Source: Rehmannia glutinosa
Taxonomy: Eukaryota > Streptophyta > Magnoliopsida > Lamiales > Orobanchaceae
Direction: 5' to 3'
Assembly (NCBI GenBank): GCA_016081115.2
Contig: JABTTQ020001508.1
Location: 124,001 to 188,000 of the forward strand
DNA: 64,000 nt
Position numbers and translations under genes: made by a program. Below, in pieces: positions 1 to 10,700 of this stretch. The stretch's first letter is position 1. Every line of letters begins with the position of its first letter. The notes beneath the pieces are model-generated. The model was not told the DNA's origin, ran no database searches, and was given only the letters and a program-made list of their open reading frames with translations.

Positions 1-472
1 TTGGACAACACTTTGGTTTTGAGGCCAACTGTCGCCCTATTGGGCAACCCGCATCAAGAGTACGTTGAACCCAAAAGTTGAGCCCGGAGTGTAAAGGGCA
101 GGTCGACCCGCCGCCCCAAGGCGTCGCCGTCAGACGACGGGTCGCCAGGGTGCGACCGGTGCTGCAAGTGTGTTTCAAAAGTAACACTTGATCTTTGCAA
201 AATCCATGAGGGGGATCTGGTTGGGGTGATGGTCGAGCGGTCGAGGTATACGCCGACCGGCCGCCCGTGTTATTTTCTTTGTGTATTCTTCTAACGTCTA
301 TTTCGTGCGGCGACGGTCGCCCTATCTTTTGACATGCAAATTTCGACCGTTTGACAAGACACATTTCCTTAAAATGTGGGATTGATTTCTAACAGCTATA
401 TTCTTGATTTTAATTGCAATTTTCAGAGATTTTTAGTCCCCAAGAGGAGCCTATGCTTGATCAATCATCTCC

Positions 473-480
473 TATAAATA
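473..480 (+). promoter_or_regulatory. TATA box of the solo LTR
   Basis: TATAAATA followed by GAGG matches the usual plant LTR promoter. If it is active, transcription would start about 30 bases downstream and read toward the Athila-like sequence. Confidence 0.5.
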
Positions 481-766
481 GAGGAAGTTTTGGAGCAACC
501 AAAAGAATAATTGAGATACATTTCTTCAAGATACACTTCAAGCAAACACTTGGTCTTTCATTGTTATTATTCTTGTTGTAAAATTGCCTAGCTTATCACT
601 TTCACATCTTTGAGGTCTAGGCTTTTCTTGATTACACTTCGCACTCAAATTGTATTATTCATTATTGAGTTGTAATCTTGATTTTTGGTTATCATTCAAA
701 CACAAGATATCCTTGTGAGTGTTCTTGTGGTAAGAACATACTTGGATGATCTAGGTGATAGGTGAA

Positions 767-939
767 GAAGATTGTGGTAATCTTCTTATTGAGGTGTTGA
801 AGAATTTGGTATTCTTGAGGTTGAAGATTGTGGTAATCTTCACAAGGTGCCGTTGAAGGAAGATTGTGGTAATCTTCAAAGGGAGATTGTGGTAATCTCC
901 AAAGGTGGTGTTGAAGAAGAGTGTGGTGCTCTTCAAGTT
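767..939 (+). repeat. Imperfect tandem array of a palindromic ~19-mer in the LTR
   Basis: GAAGATTGTGGTAATCTTC occurs at 767-785, 823-841 and 859-877. Variants lie at about 799-817, 883-900 and 915-939. Each unit has self-complementary ends (GAAGATT/AATCTTC), so the array could form a row of small hairpins in RNA. The 83-codon open frame on the minus strand here is a by-product of the repeats. Confidence 0.75.
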
Positions 940-1234
940 GTTGTAAGTTGAATTTGTATTAATTTTGGTAATTAATAAAATTCTTTTTCTTTTCAAATCC
1001 ATCCTGAGGATATCTTGGGGTGGTAGAGGACTAGCCCCTAGGTGGGTTGAACCTCTTTAAATCGACATGTGTTGTTTATATTCCGCACCTTTATTATTGT
1101 ATTTGAGCATTCGGTTGTAAAAAGAGGGAAATCAAAAAGATGGAGATAATCTATTCACCCCCTCTAGATTATCGTAGCCGCTGGACTTACACCTATACTA
1201 GAAGTTCGGTAGTCCAACAACAAGTGATTCGCAA

Positions 1235-2890
1235 TTACTTTTATGCAGCTTAGCTAAATTGCAACTATGGTGGAATTGCCCATATCCCAATTAATGCTAA
1301 TAACTTTGAGTTGAAAACGGCGTTAATTTCAATGATTCAATAGAACCGGTTTGGGGATTTGCAATCGAGATCCCAACTCTCATCTTGTACACTTCATGCA
1401 AATCAGAACACAATCAAGATGAACGGAGTGTCGGATGATGCTATACGCCGTGCATATTCCCTTTCTCTTTAAGGGATAGGGCCAAAAACAAGTTAGACAC
1501 ATTGACTCGGGGAGAGTGTTAACACTGGGATGATTTGAGCGAAGTTCTTATTCAAATTCTTTCCACCAAACAAGACACACTGCAGTTTAAGAGCAAGATC
1601 ACTCAGTTCAGACAGTTTGACTCTGAACCACTATACGAGACTTGGGAGAGATTCAGAGATCTTTTGAGGAGGTGTCCGCAATATGGGTTTCCAGACGATC
1701 AGCAACTTTGTTTCTTCTACAACGGGTTATTGGGACAAACAAGATCATTTATGGATGCCGCATGAGGAGGAGCTTTACTAGCAAAAATCCCTCAAGATGC
1801 CTTTAATTTGTTTGAGGATATGGCAATGAACAACTATCGGTGGCCCTCCCAGAGGAAAAATATCAAAAGGGTAGCCGAAGTTTCGACTCGGACTCCAACC
1901 AAAGCATTAACGGCTCGGATGATCGCATTGACAAATTAGATAAGTGTTTTAACTCAAGGGGCGAGGCAAACACAAGTGCAAATAACGGGGAGTTCCAAAA
2001 TATCCTATGGCGGAGGCTCATTATGTCAATAACCGGAATTTCAACAATTTTTGGAATAATTTGACCCCACTCGTTATCATCCAAGTTTCAAGAATCACAA
2101 AAATTCTCATATGCGAATACGAAAACATGATGCAACCACCACCAGGTTTTTCAATTGACGAATGGAGTCATTAATAAGGAGGCTAAGCCATATTTGGAGG
2201 ACATTCTTACCTTATTTATGAGTCGATGAGTTCGTTTATAAATGAAACAAAGAATCAATTGAATAAAGATGAGGTTAAAATAGACAAGATCGAGGCACAC
2301 GTCACACAATTGGCTAACATTGTGGGCTCACAAATGCAAAATCTAGAAACTCAGATTGGCGATTAGCAATGATCATCGGTGGACAACATTAGAAGGGCGG
2401 TTCCGAGCAACATCAAGTCAACTCAAGGAAGGAGCGATTGTAACGCCATTAACTCGAGGAGTGGTAGAGAGTACGAGGGGCCGAAGATTCTAGGAATTTA
2501 TGAAAAATCACATCCACACATGGCCCGTGCGTTGATGCATGAGCAGCTGTGCGTGGTGCCGAACAACCAATGTTGACCCCCGGAGATGAAGACATTGTAG
2601 CAAATGGCGAAGTTGAGGTTAAGGATGGAAACAAGCGACATAAGGATGAACAAAAGGGGGTGAGAAGCTTAAATCTTCCTCTAACTCAGATTTTTCAAAA
2701 ACTTTCTACTCCACTTCCTTTCCTCAATGCTTTCAAAAGAAAAATTTAGATGCCCAATTTGCTAAATTCCTTGACGTCTTTAAGAAACGCACATAAACAT
2801 ACCTTTTGCAGATGCATTAGAACAGATACCCAACTATGCGAAGTTTTTAAAGGATGTGATGTCCAAGAAGAGAAAGATGGCATAGTTCGA
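1235..2890 (+). pseudogene. Athila-like gag, degenerate
   Basis: Conceptual translation in shifting frames gives the plant retrotransposon gag signature: ANNFELK near 1300, a NGVSDDA stretch near 1430, and in one clean frame (1535-1765) LYETWERFRDLLRRCPQ followed by FFYNGLLGQTRSFMDAA. These match the retrotransposon gag domain in order and spacing when compared with 57.1-57.7 kb in this same window. The frame is broken by several stops and indels. The rest (1780-2890) is a gag C-terminal spacer that cannot be read through. Confidence 0.8.
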
Positions 2891-2899
2891 GACCGTTAA

Positions 2900-3682
2900 C
2901 TTGATTGAGAAGTGCGAGTGCCATCATTCGGAGAAAACTACCTCAAAAGATCAAAGATCCAGAGAGTTTCACTATCCCTTGTGAAATAGGGGTGTTTTCT
3001 TTGATAAAGCATTATGTGATTTAGGAGCAAGTATTAACTTAATGACCCTTTCCATTTTCGGAAGCTTGGATTAGGAGAGATGAAGCCATCCACTTTGCCA
3101 CTTTGCCGCTATGGATAGATCACTCACATATCCTAAGGGAATCATAGAAGATGTGCTCGTAAAGGTCAATAAGTTCATATTCCCCATGAATTTCTAGTGC
3201 TTGATATGGAGAAATATCGTGACGCCCCATCGATACTGGGGCGTCCATTCTGGCCACCGAAAAAGCCTTGATAGACATGCGAAGGAGAGCTCATATTACG
3301 GGTTAATGATGAACATGTTTTATTTTCTATCTATAAGGCGATGAAATTTCATAATAATATAGAGAGATGCAATTCCTTAGCAGTCATTGATTCATGTAGC
3401 AATGCTCAAATCTGGAGTAATTATGTGTATGCCTTAGACCATGTGCAGGAATTACCGAAAGATGAGACAAGCGAGGACAAGAAGAAAGACATAAGAAAAA
3501 TCAGCATTGCAGAAGCAAGCACGTACTATTACACGCACGGTGAAAACGATGAGAATATGGCTTATGATATACGCATTAAGCCGTCACTAGAAGCATTCAA
3601 CGGGGGGCCTAGTTTATGTGAGTTGGAATGGCAAGGAGAAATGCATGAAGAGGTGGCATACATTACCTTGCGGGATCATTGA
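2900..3682 (+). pseudogene. Athila-like aspartic protease and gag-pro C-terminal tail, degenerate
   Basis: At about 3003-3045 the translation reads KALCDLGASINLMTLS, the retropepsin active-site region with its catalytic Asp intact. Downstream come a VLVKVNKFIFP-like stretch (about 3150-3190) and RPF-type remnants at 3240, then the open frame 3341-3682. That last frame (113 codons) continues the gag-pro polyprotein tail seen in Athila-type elements; I do not recognise a separate domain in it. The frame is broken several times between 2900 and 3340, so no protease can be made. Confidence 0.7.
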
Positions 3683-3720
3683 TCGAGATATACATGCGTC
3701 AAGCTATTGACATTAAATTT

Positions 3721-3745
3721 AGCGCTTGTTAGGAGGCAACCCAAT
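3721..3745 (+). other. Conserved post-protease hairpin motif (decayed copy)
   Basis: AGCGCTTGTTAGGAGGCAAC runs on into CCAATGG. The counterpart in element B (about 59008-59032) is CTTGGGAGGCAACCCAAG, a perfect 6-bp stem with loop AGGCAA. Both lie just after the end of gag-pro. The copy here has lost part of the left stem. Confidence 0.6.
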
Positions 3746-4514
3746 GGTTTGATGTTTTTTTCGTTTTTCCTTAATTAAGATAGAATTTATTTGCTTAAAA
3801 AATGAAAAAGGTCATTCACATTGACGCACGGGCAGCACGTACGCATACGCACGACCCATGTGCAAATGTAAAGGTTTGTGTCTTTGCTCGACGACTTGTC
3901 GTGCATAAGTCTGCACGCACCGCAAGGCGTCTATCCACCAAAGCAATATTAAGTCACGAATTGGGAGCTTCTTCTTTATTCACAAACTTTCTTGTACCCT
4001 AATTTCACAATTCCTCCCACCCCTTCCCCCTTTTTTTCCAAAATGATCGAACTTCTACTCGTTTTTCACTCCAAATCGACACCTTCACCACACTATACAC
4101 GAATTGTGCACAAAAATGAATTTGGTTGGATTTTTGTTGGGAGAAAGGCACACAGGGCTTAAAGTTCATCCTTCTTGCGAATTCTTGGGAATTTGAAAGA
4201 AGCACTACACTCTCTTTTGATTTTCTTGGAGAATATGTATTGGGGATTGATATATGGAGCAATATGTGATAAAATTGTTATGGTTTTCCTGGATTATTCT
4301 TTGGGGCATAATATCAAACACTTGGTAGCCATCTTGAATTGGTGAAAAATTATTTGAGTTATTGATTGCTTATTGATTGGACATTGATATTTAGAGTACT
4401 AGTGATTTCATTTCTCCACAATTGTATTGATTTTGCAACAAAATGGGACTAGTTCTTGATTTGAGACTTGTGGAGATGAGACATTATACTCTTTATGAAT
4501 AATGAAAAATAGAC
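3746..4514. other. Noncoding spacer of element A
   Basis: I see no gene here. Short motifs of the GCACGGGC/GCACGTACGC type (3820-3920) resemble those in the 3' LTR-like block at 21610-21800. The rest is AT-rich internal sequence of the retroelement. Confidence 0.5.
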
Positions 4515-5860
4515 ATGATTTCACCATATTTTGTTGTTGCTAAGTTTATCCGGAATCTCACATATGCTTTTGCTAGGTACAATATCGAACGAGTGGCAAT
4601 GGCTGACAAAAGAAGACGACAGAGGCGAAGGGCACAACAAGAAACAAATCGGAACAGCCCCACAGCTTACAGGGTACAGCTCTTAGAAGACGCATATATA
4701 GAAAGATGGAATAGGTTGGTCACTCGTTCTATGACCCCTACTAGATATGCGGATGACGAGTGTACCCAAACACTTGGGATATACGATGACGTCTGACAAT
4801 TATTTGATAGGGTTGGATGGATGACAATCATGCGCGGGTGATGGCCGACGTACAAAAGCCCTCACACTTGAATTCTTGAGCACCTTCGAGGTGTTAAAGC
4901 AATGAGGTGCATATGAACCTTTTTTGAGGTCCAATTCCAGTTGGTTAATGTGCAAAGGCGTGTCCATTGCCCAATTAAATAATATTTTTGAGGTGTCGAA
5001 TAATGGGGCATTCCTACCCCCATTGGGATATAATTAGCGGGCCTTTCTCGCGACTACTCATAGAGATACCGGAAATAGGTATAATGATCTATGAGGCACG
5101 GACCGCCAAGTCCTCATGGGTATAGAATCTAAGTATTTCGGTATATTTAGCGGGTCACCTCGACTTCCGTCTTTGCGAGAGAGAGAACAACGGGGGCATG
5201 ACCACCAGGAGCTCTTCTTGATATGGTGCATCTTGACTAGCCACCATTTAACATGGCGGCTTATTTTTCAGAACGGTTGGAGAAAGTTGCTACTCAGAGG
5301 TCGGGCACCATAATGATTGGAGGTATGATTACTCCGATCGCCTGATTTTCAACATTAATGTTAGGGCCCTGGATCCAATTGAGGGTGAACGGAGGATTAG
5401 TTTGGTTATACTACAAACTACGAAAATCATCATAGAAGAGGAGGGTATGCACCTCTTCCAACAAAAAGCGGGACATCCATTTTCGTTGCCCAAATCTTTG
5501 TCACCACTATTGAGAACATAGATGACGGGACGAATTATTTATTGAACTCGAGGCACATGAAAGAGTTATACAAGGAATTCTTACGAGAAAAAGCGAAGGG
5601 TCGCTGGATTTCAAGATGGAGACGATATGGTGGCGGAGGATATGGATTATTTAGGAGATGAAGGGAAGCCGAGGAAAAAACCCCTACCAAGTGCGGAAGG
5701 GGAGGTGAGGATCGCGCGGGTCATGACTTCCATGATCGACTATTGGCCATCGAGAAGCGAGTCTAGCTGCACCATGATGAATTTTGAGCTTTTAGAATGG
5801 AGCAGCAGCAATGGAACATGGCAGCCGATAGGTGGCAAGATGAGCTCCTTGATATGATGC
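4515..5860 (+). pseudogene. ATHILA ORF1 / env-like region of element A, degenerate
   Basis: Fragments in several frames fit the plant protein family named ATHILA ORF-1, which sits downstream of gag or pol in Athila-type elements. They are LTLEFLSTFEVLK at about 4862-4900, ELFLIWCILTSHHL at 5208-5250, and MAAYFSERLEKVATQRSG running into TIMIGGMITPIA at 5253-5345. The first piece (4515-4796) is basic and glutamine/arginine-rich. Later pieces (5627-5860) have no recognisable domain. The role of this family is not established; an env-like or accessory role has been proposed. Stops and frameshifts rule out function. Confidence 0.65.
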
Positions 5861-6216
5861 GACAAATGACTCGTGGCATATTTCTCAGGCCACTATCCAC
5901 CGCCACCACCCGGTGAGCAGGTTGAATCCACACTTTTTCTCATTGAACTTCTATCTTTCCTTGTGTGCGATATAATTTCATTCAAGTTTGGGGGAGAGAG
6001 AGTTAATTTTGATATGAAGGGTGTGAAGAGAAAAAAAAATTTTTGCATTTCATATAGTTGCATGTAGAGCACTTAGGTTGCATTGCATTAGAAGCATGTT
6101 TATAGTTTTAGCACGTTTACTCCTTTAGTAGGTCTTAGGGAGTGAGTAAACTTGGTTTTGATATTGTGTGATGCGATTTGAGGGATTTTTGAAAATTCTT
6201 GTGTTGTTTTGATTTG
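5861..6216 (+). other. Internal noncoding region of element A with a purine tract and the insertion-site TSD
   Basis: An internal copy of the polypurine-like motif CAAGTTTGGGGGA lies at 5983-5995. The last five bases (6212-6216, ATTTG) are the left target duplication of the SIRE-like insertion. There is no gene. Confidence 0.6.
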
Positions 6217-7725
6217 TGTAGGTCCCAGGGGGTGTAAGTGTAAGGTTTAGAAGGGGGTTGAATAAACCTTACCAAATTTTCGATTTAGTCCTTTTAAATC
6301 TCTGAGTTGATTCTACACAGTGTGTCCTTGATGGACATCGAATTAGTCACTCAAGAGAGTTAATCTCTCAATGACTCAAAGCCATTGATGGAGTAACTTT
6401 CGGTGTTGGCTATAATTTAACTGTTGTGGTTTTATTTTTTTGGAAGACTTAACACCCTTAAGTTTGATTAAGCAAGATTTTAGAGCTTGATTTAGTACTT
6501 ATAAATTATCAAATGGATAGCAAATTTATCACAGATATAAGCGATTAAAAGTGCAAGAATTAAAGTCTTTGAAATGTAAATGACACAATGAAATTTTTAT
6601 AGAGGTTTGAAGATGGGGTAATTCTTCTACTCCTCTCTTCTCCAACTCTGGAGGAATCCACTAAGTATTGATCGTTTACAAAGTGGTAATGATCCAGATA
6701 CAAGTCTTGATCACAACGGCCGACTTGATCCTTTGGGACTCGATGAGACGCCTTGATCACTCGGTGGCTCTCGTATGACTCGGCTTCTTCACAGGGCAGC
6801 TGCCTTGCTACTACTGACTCACTTGCTCAAACTCTTTGGATTTGATCACGAAGCCCTCCAAAAGTTTAAGACTTGGCTCAACCTTGAACCTTTCTACAAT
6901 CCTTCCCGGAATGTAGACCCCTTGTTTTCAAAGATTTCCTCTTCAGGCGATTGAAGTTCTCTTTCCTTCACGGGTGAGTGTTGGATTGATGTACTTGAAA
7001 TGTAGGCTTGAGGATTGAGAATGTTTCAGTTTTTCTAATATGCTTGTTTATCTCACGCGTGTGTCATTCATATTCTCAAACAAACTCCTCGGCCTTTTAT
7101 AGTGAACTTTCAAAAATTTGCCCGTTGAAGAGATAGGCTATTTTTGAAAGTCACTTTGCGATCGTTGGCTTGCGAGTTCTTGGAATTGCCGTTTCCTCGT
7201 ATGAATTGTTCTTTTCACCTTTTTCAGAGTTCGACACGGTGTAGTAGTGCTTCCCATTGGTTCATTCCTTTTGCACGCTCGGGATCGAGCACTCCAAGAA
7301 AGGTGGTATGGAGATATTACTTGTTTAAGTAAATCTCTTGATTTATCAGGCAACGGTTCTTTTCTGATTATCTCGACTATTTGCATTTCCTTGCTTTCCC
7401 CAGGTGACTTAGAGTCGCTTCCAATCATGGATGACTCTTCCATCACTTCAACTTGAGACTTGGCTTTTCTTGAGTTGACTTGACCGATGCTCCACTCACC
7501 GCTTCTTCAAGAGAGTTCGTCTACTCTTCTTTGCCATACTTTGTCTCGCACAGAGTTTTCCTTTCGATCTTGATTGTCTTCTTGCATGTTAGGGCGTAGG
7601 CGACTTAACTCGGCTTGGCCACTCTATTCATTACAATGCATTTTACAACAAAAATTGGGGTGCCAACTTTCTATTCTAAGTTTTACATGGCATTCATCAA
7701 AATCTAAACAATAAAATTCCTAACA
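6217..7725 (-). repeat. 3' LTR of the SIRE-like element (left copy on the plus strand)
   Basis: This 1509-bp repeat pairs with 18639-20164. It starts TGTAGG and ends CTAACA on the plus strand. Long identical stretches alternate with short clusters of differences. The small open frames inside it (7138-7456) are LTR sequence, not genes. Confidence 0.92.
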
Positions 7726-7741
7726 ATTTCCCCCTTTTTGA
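7726..7741 (-). promoter_or_regulatory. Polypurine tract of the SIRE-like element
   Basis: On the minus strand CAAAAAGGGGGAAAT directly precedes the LTR start TGTTAGG. It would prime plus-strand DNA synthesis. The preceding minus-strand text GGCATCATCAAAAAGGGGGA is common in SIRE-type Copia elements. Confidence 0.85.
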
Positions 7742-10700
7742 TGATGCCAAAACTTAAACCATACAAAGATGTAAATAACAAAGATACATACAGATAGTGT
7801 ATTGACATAGAATGTATGCTGAGAATCAATCTTTTTATTGATCATATCATTCTTGTACTTAACACAGTTTACAAGGTGTATCGAGTATATGATTGTCTTC
7901 ACAAAAAATAGGGAATTTATAGCTTTATTACGGAAGACTTACATTGTATGTATTTACATAATAAAACACACGAAGGGTTGACAAAGAACACTTCATCTCC
8001 TTATTTGTCTCCTTCTTTCATCTTGTTCAAGATCTTCTTCTCTTCTTCTCTTCTTCTCTCGTCATTTGCCTTCTTTTTCTTCTCATATGCTTTCTGGCAG
8101 CTTCATCTCTTCTTATTCTTTCTGTCTCTCCGCCATAGCTGAGTTTGTCTCTTGTTTTTTCTTCTAATCTCTTTGCATACTCGGCGTTAGATTTAGCCAC
8201 TTTTAAATTTGCCACTTGGTCAAGCCCACCATGAGATCCCTCCTTTCTTTCCTGGATCTACGTATTCAATATTCTTGGGCGGAGGCCAGGTCCGAAGCTT
8301 CTTCCTCCACTATTGCTTCTTCCTCTACCTGCGGGCGTATCTTGTCTTGGGCCTTCTTCTTTCCGGTGAGTGACGGCGGAGTGACAGCAGAGTGACCGGT
8401 TGTCTGTCTTTCACTGTCGGCTTCTTCACATAATGTGAGACCCTTTTCCCAAGATCTGAGTCCCAAGCTTGAGCCATAGACATATTTGCAAAATATCCCT
8501 CGGATTCGAGCGTTTTAAATTCATCGATGATCGCGGCTCTGTCCCGACATCCGAGATGGCATAAGTGTCTCTGCCAATTGGAATGCCTCCATGTTCTTTC
8601 AAGATGTTCATCACCCTGGCATCCATTCTTCCTTCCACTTCCTTCATCCCCTCGCTTCAATTGCTTTTCTCTTCTCAACCATAGATACTGCAGTGTTGGA
8701 GTGGCGAGTCACGCTGAGGGGAGTTTTGCCGCTTAAAATGTCACCATTTGATGACAGGACCTTGTTGGGGAGTTTGTGCAATCATCAATGTCACATCCAC
8801 GATCCTTCCCCTCAACAAGCTTTCCTTTCTTACATTTCAAGACTTCCTCGGTGATTTCCCCTTCTCAAATTTGCTCCTTTCTTTTCAAACTTGATTTTCT
8901 TTGCTTTAAGGTATTCCTCTTCCCCTTTTTTGGCATCATCAAAGGATAGAGGAACCCAGGGAACATCTTGGCTAGCATGAAGTCGAAGTCTTCGATGGTT
9001 GAGTTCGCTTCAAGTCTGCTGGCGTTGTAAGCAACACTAAGTGGATCGAGTAGCGTTGGACTCTGCTTGAAATCGCTTCATCTCGGCCATGAGAAGGTCT
9101 GAATTTTCTAGTCATGTGTTCTTCCAAACGCTGTAGATCATTTGTATTTTGCTCACGCAAAGAACTTGATTTCGGCGATGTGAGCTTCATGCATATGCTC
9201 AATGTGTTCTCTCGGCTTCGTTTTTGCATCGGCATTTTCGGCTCTCCACACGTACACTTGTTGAACAAGGTTCAAGTACCTCACGTTCCACACGCATTGA
9301 TTGCTCTTTGCCACCACTCCCTTATCGACTGTGATGCCTCTCAAGTCATTTTGTAAGTGTTGGCATCTCTGTTGTCGATCGCATGTCCAAAGAGGTCTCG
9401 ATGCCTCTCCATCCGTTCAACCTCGGCAAAGAGTGCCTTGAACACTTCTCGAACTTCACGGTGATTCTTCATTGCGGTGATGGCCATACAACGTCAAAAT
9501 CAAAATCGGCTGGAATAATAGTGCCGAGTGAAAAACAGGAGCTGGTGCGTGATAGCGTGCTTGTTCGCTTTTTCGACTCTTCGTGGAGTTCGTATCTCCG
9601 GTGAAAAGGGAAAGATTCTACAAAAAGATTCATCACCGCCAACCGGGATCCGTTCGATGATGAGTGGTGCGCGTGAAGTTCTTTTTGGGAATCGATCCTT
9701 GCAGATTTGAGGAGCACGAGCGGTGGTCTCTTGTTGTTGGGGTGGTTGTGAAGTAGACCCGCTTGCCGAGCCTCCATTGTCTTAACAACTTCGTTGGTCT
9801 CGGTGATTTTTCCATTTCGATGGATCGATCCTCGGCCTTATCGAGCGTCATCGGATGATGATGAGATTTCCATTGGTGGCTCATCATCAAAGTTAAAGGT
9901 TTGACGAGTAGTCTTGGGATCGACTTACTCGTGCTTGGAACACCCTTGGTGAGTCTTTTGGATTTGTCATGGGGGATGACTCGGCTTCTTCTTCGCCTTC
10001 CGATCCCGAGAAAAGTGACATCGTGGTTGTCCTGGGAATCATGAAGTGCGCGATCTCCTTCTCGGATGGGTCGATGATAGTAGGGGGATGTTCTCTACTT
10101 GGCCTTTTTTACCCAGGAAGTCTCAACCTCCGTGGGCCTTCATTACCTCCGGCAGTCTCTCTTTGCTGCGAGGCCTTAGTCCTCCCTTTCGACAGTGTCG
10201 GTGTCTTAGGGTCTTCTGATGGCATCCATTGAGTCTCAACCCCATGGATCGCACTTTCATCGCTAGAGTGTTAACTCCCGGGTTGTTCCTTCCTCGTGCC
10301 TCGACCGCATCGCCAGCGAGCGTCATTAGCCTTTCAGAGCGGTTGGCACCTCTGACCGAGACAGATCTCAATCGCCCCGAGCTTCGTTGATGGCAACTTG
10401 CATTTTTCTTCTTGTGTTTGTATTTTCTCAACTTCGCCTCCTTGATTCGTTGCGGAGTCATGCGCAGCATCCTCCGACCTTGCTGCGGTGGAGGAGTTTC
10501 CACCGTGGCGCACCGGTGAGTGACTTGTAATGGGGTCACTCATATCCGGACTCATTTGTTTCGATAGATTGTTCGGCCGTTGGGGCGGTGGTAGCACACC
10601 TTCAATAGGGGTTGGCTCGTTGGGGTCCCCACTAGCTTGATTTCATCGCCATTTCCTTATCGCTTCTTTCGAGTGGTGGGAAGTGGTAGCGGCAACAAGA

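Larger units (their letters stand above)
1..1219 (+). mobile_element. Probable solo LTR of a Ty1/copia retrotransposon
   Basis: The block ends with GTCCAACA (1212-1219) and the window opens with TTGGACAACA, so an LTR of the form TGTTGGAC...GTCCAACA is implied, with the initial TG just outside the window. It has a TATA box (TATAAATA, 473-480), a long transcribed-looking leader, and near its end the text ATTCACCCCCTCTAG, which is common at the 3' end of plant Copia LTRs. No PBS and no Copia coding sequence follows; the next bases are gag of an Athila-like element. This points to a solo LTR left by recombination inside that element. The first ~300 bases are much richer in GC than the rest. Superfamily is inferred from termini and LTR style only. 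Confidence 0.6.

Noticed and set aside
767..939. CRISPR array
   Set aside because: The repeats are short, degenerate and palindromic, without regular unique spacers, and the DNA is a plant LTR.
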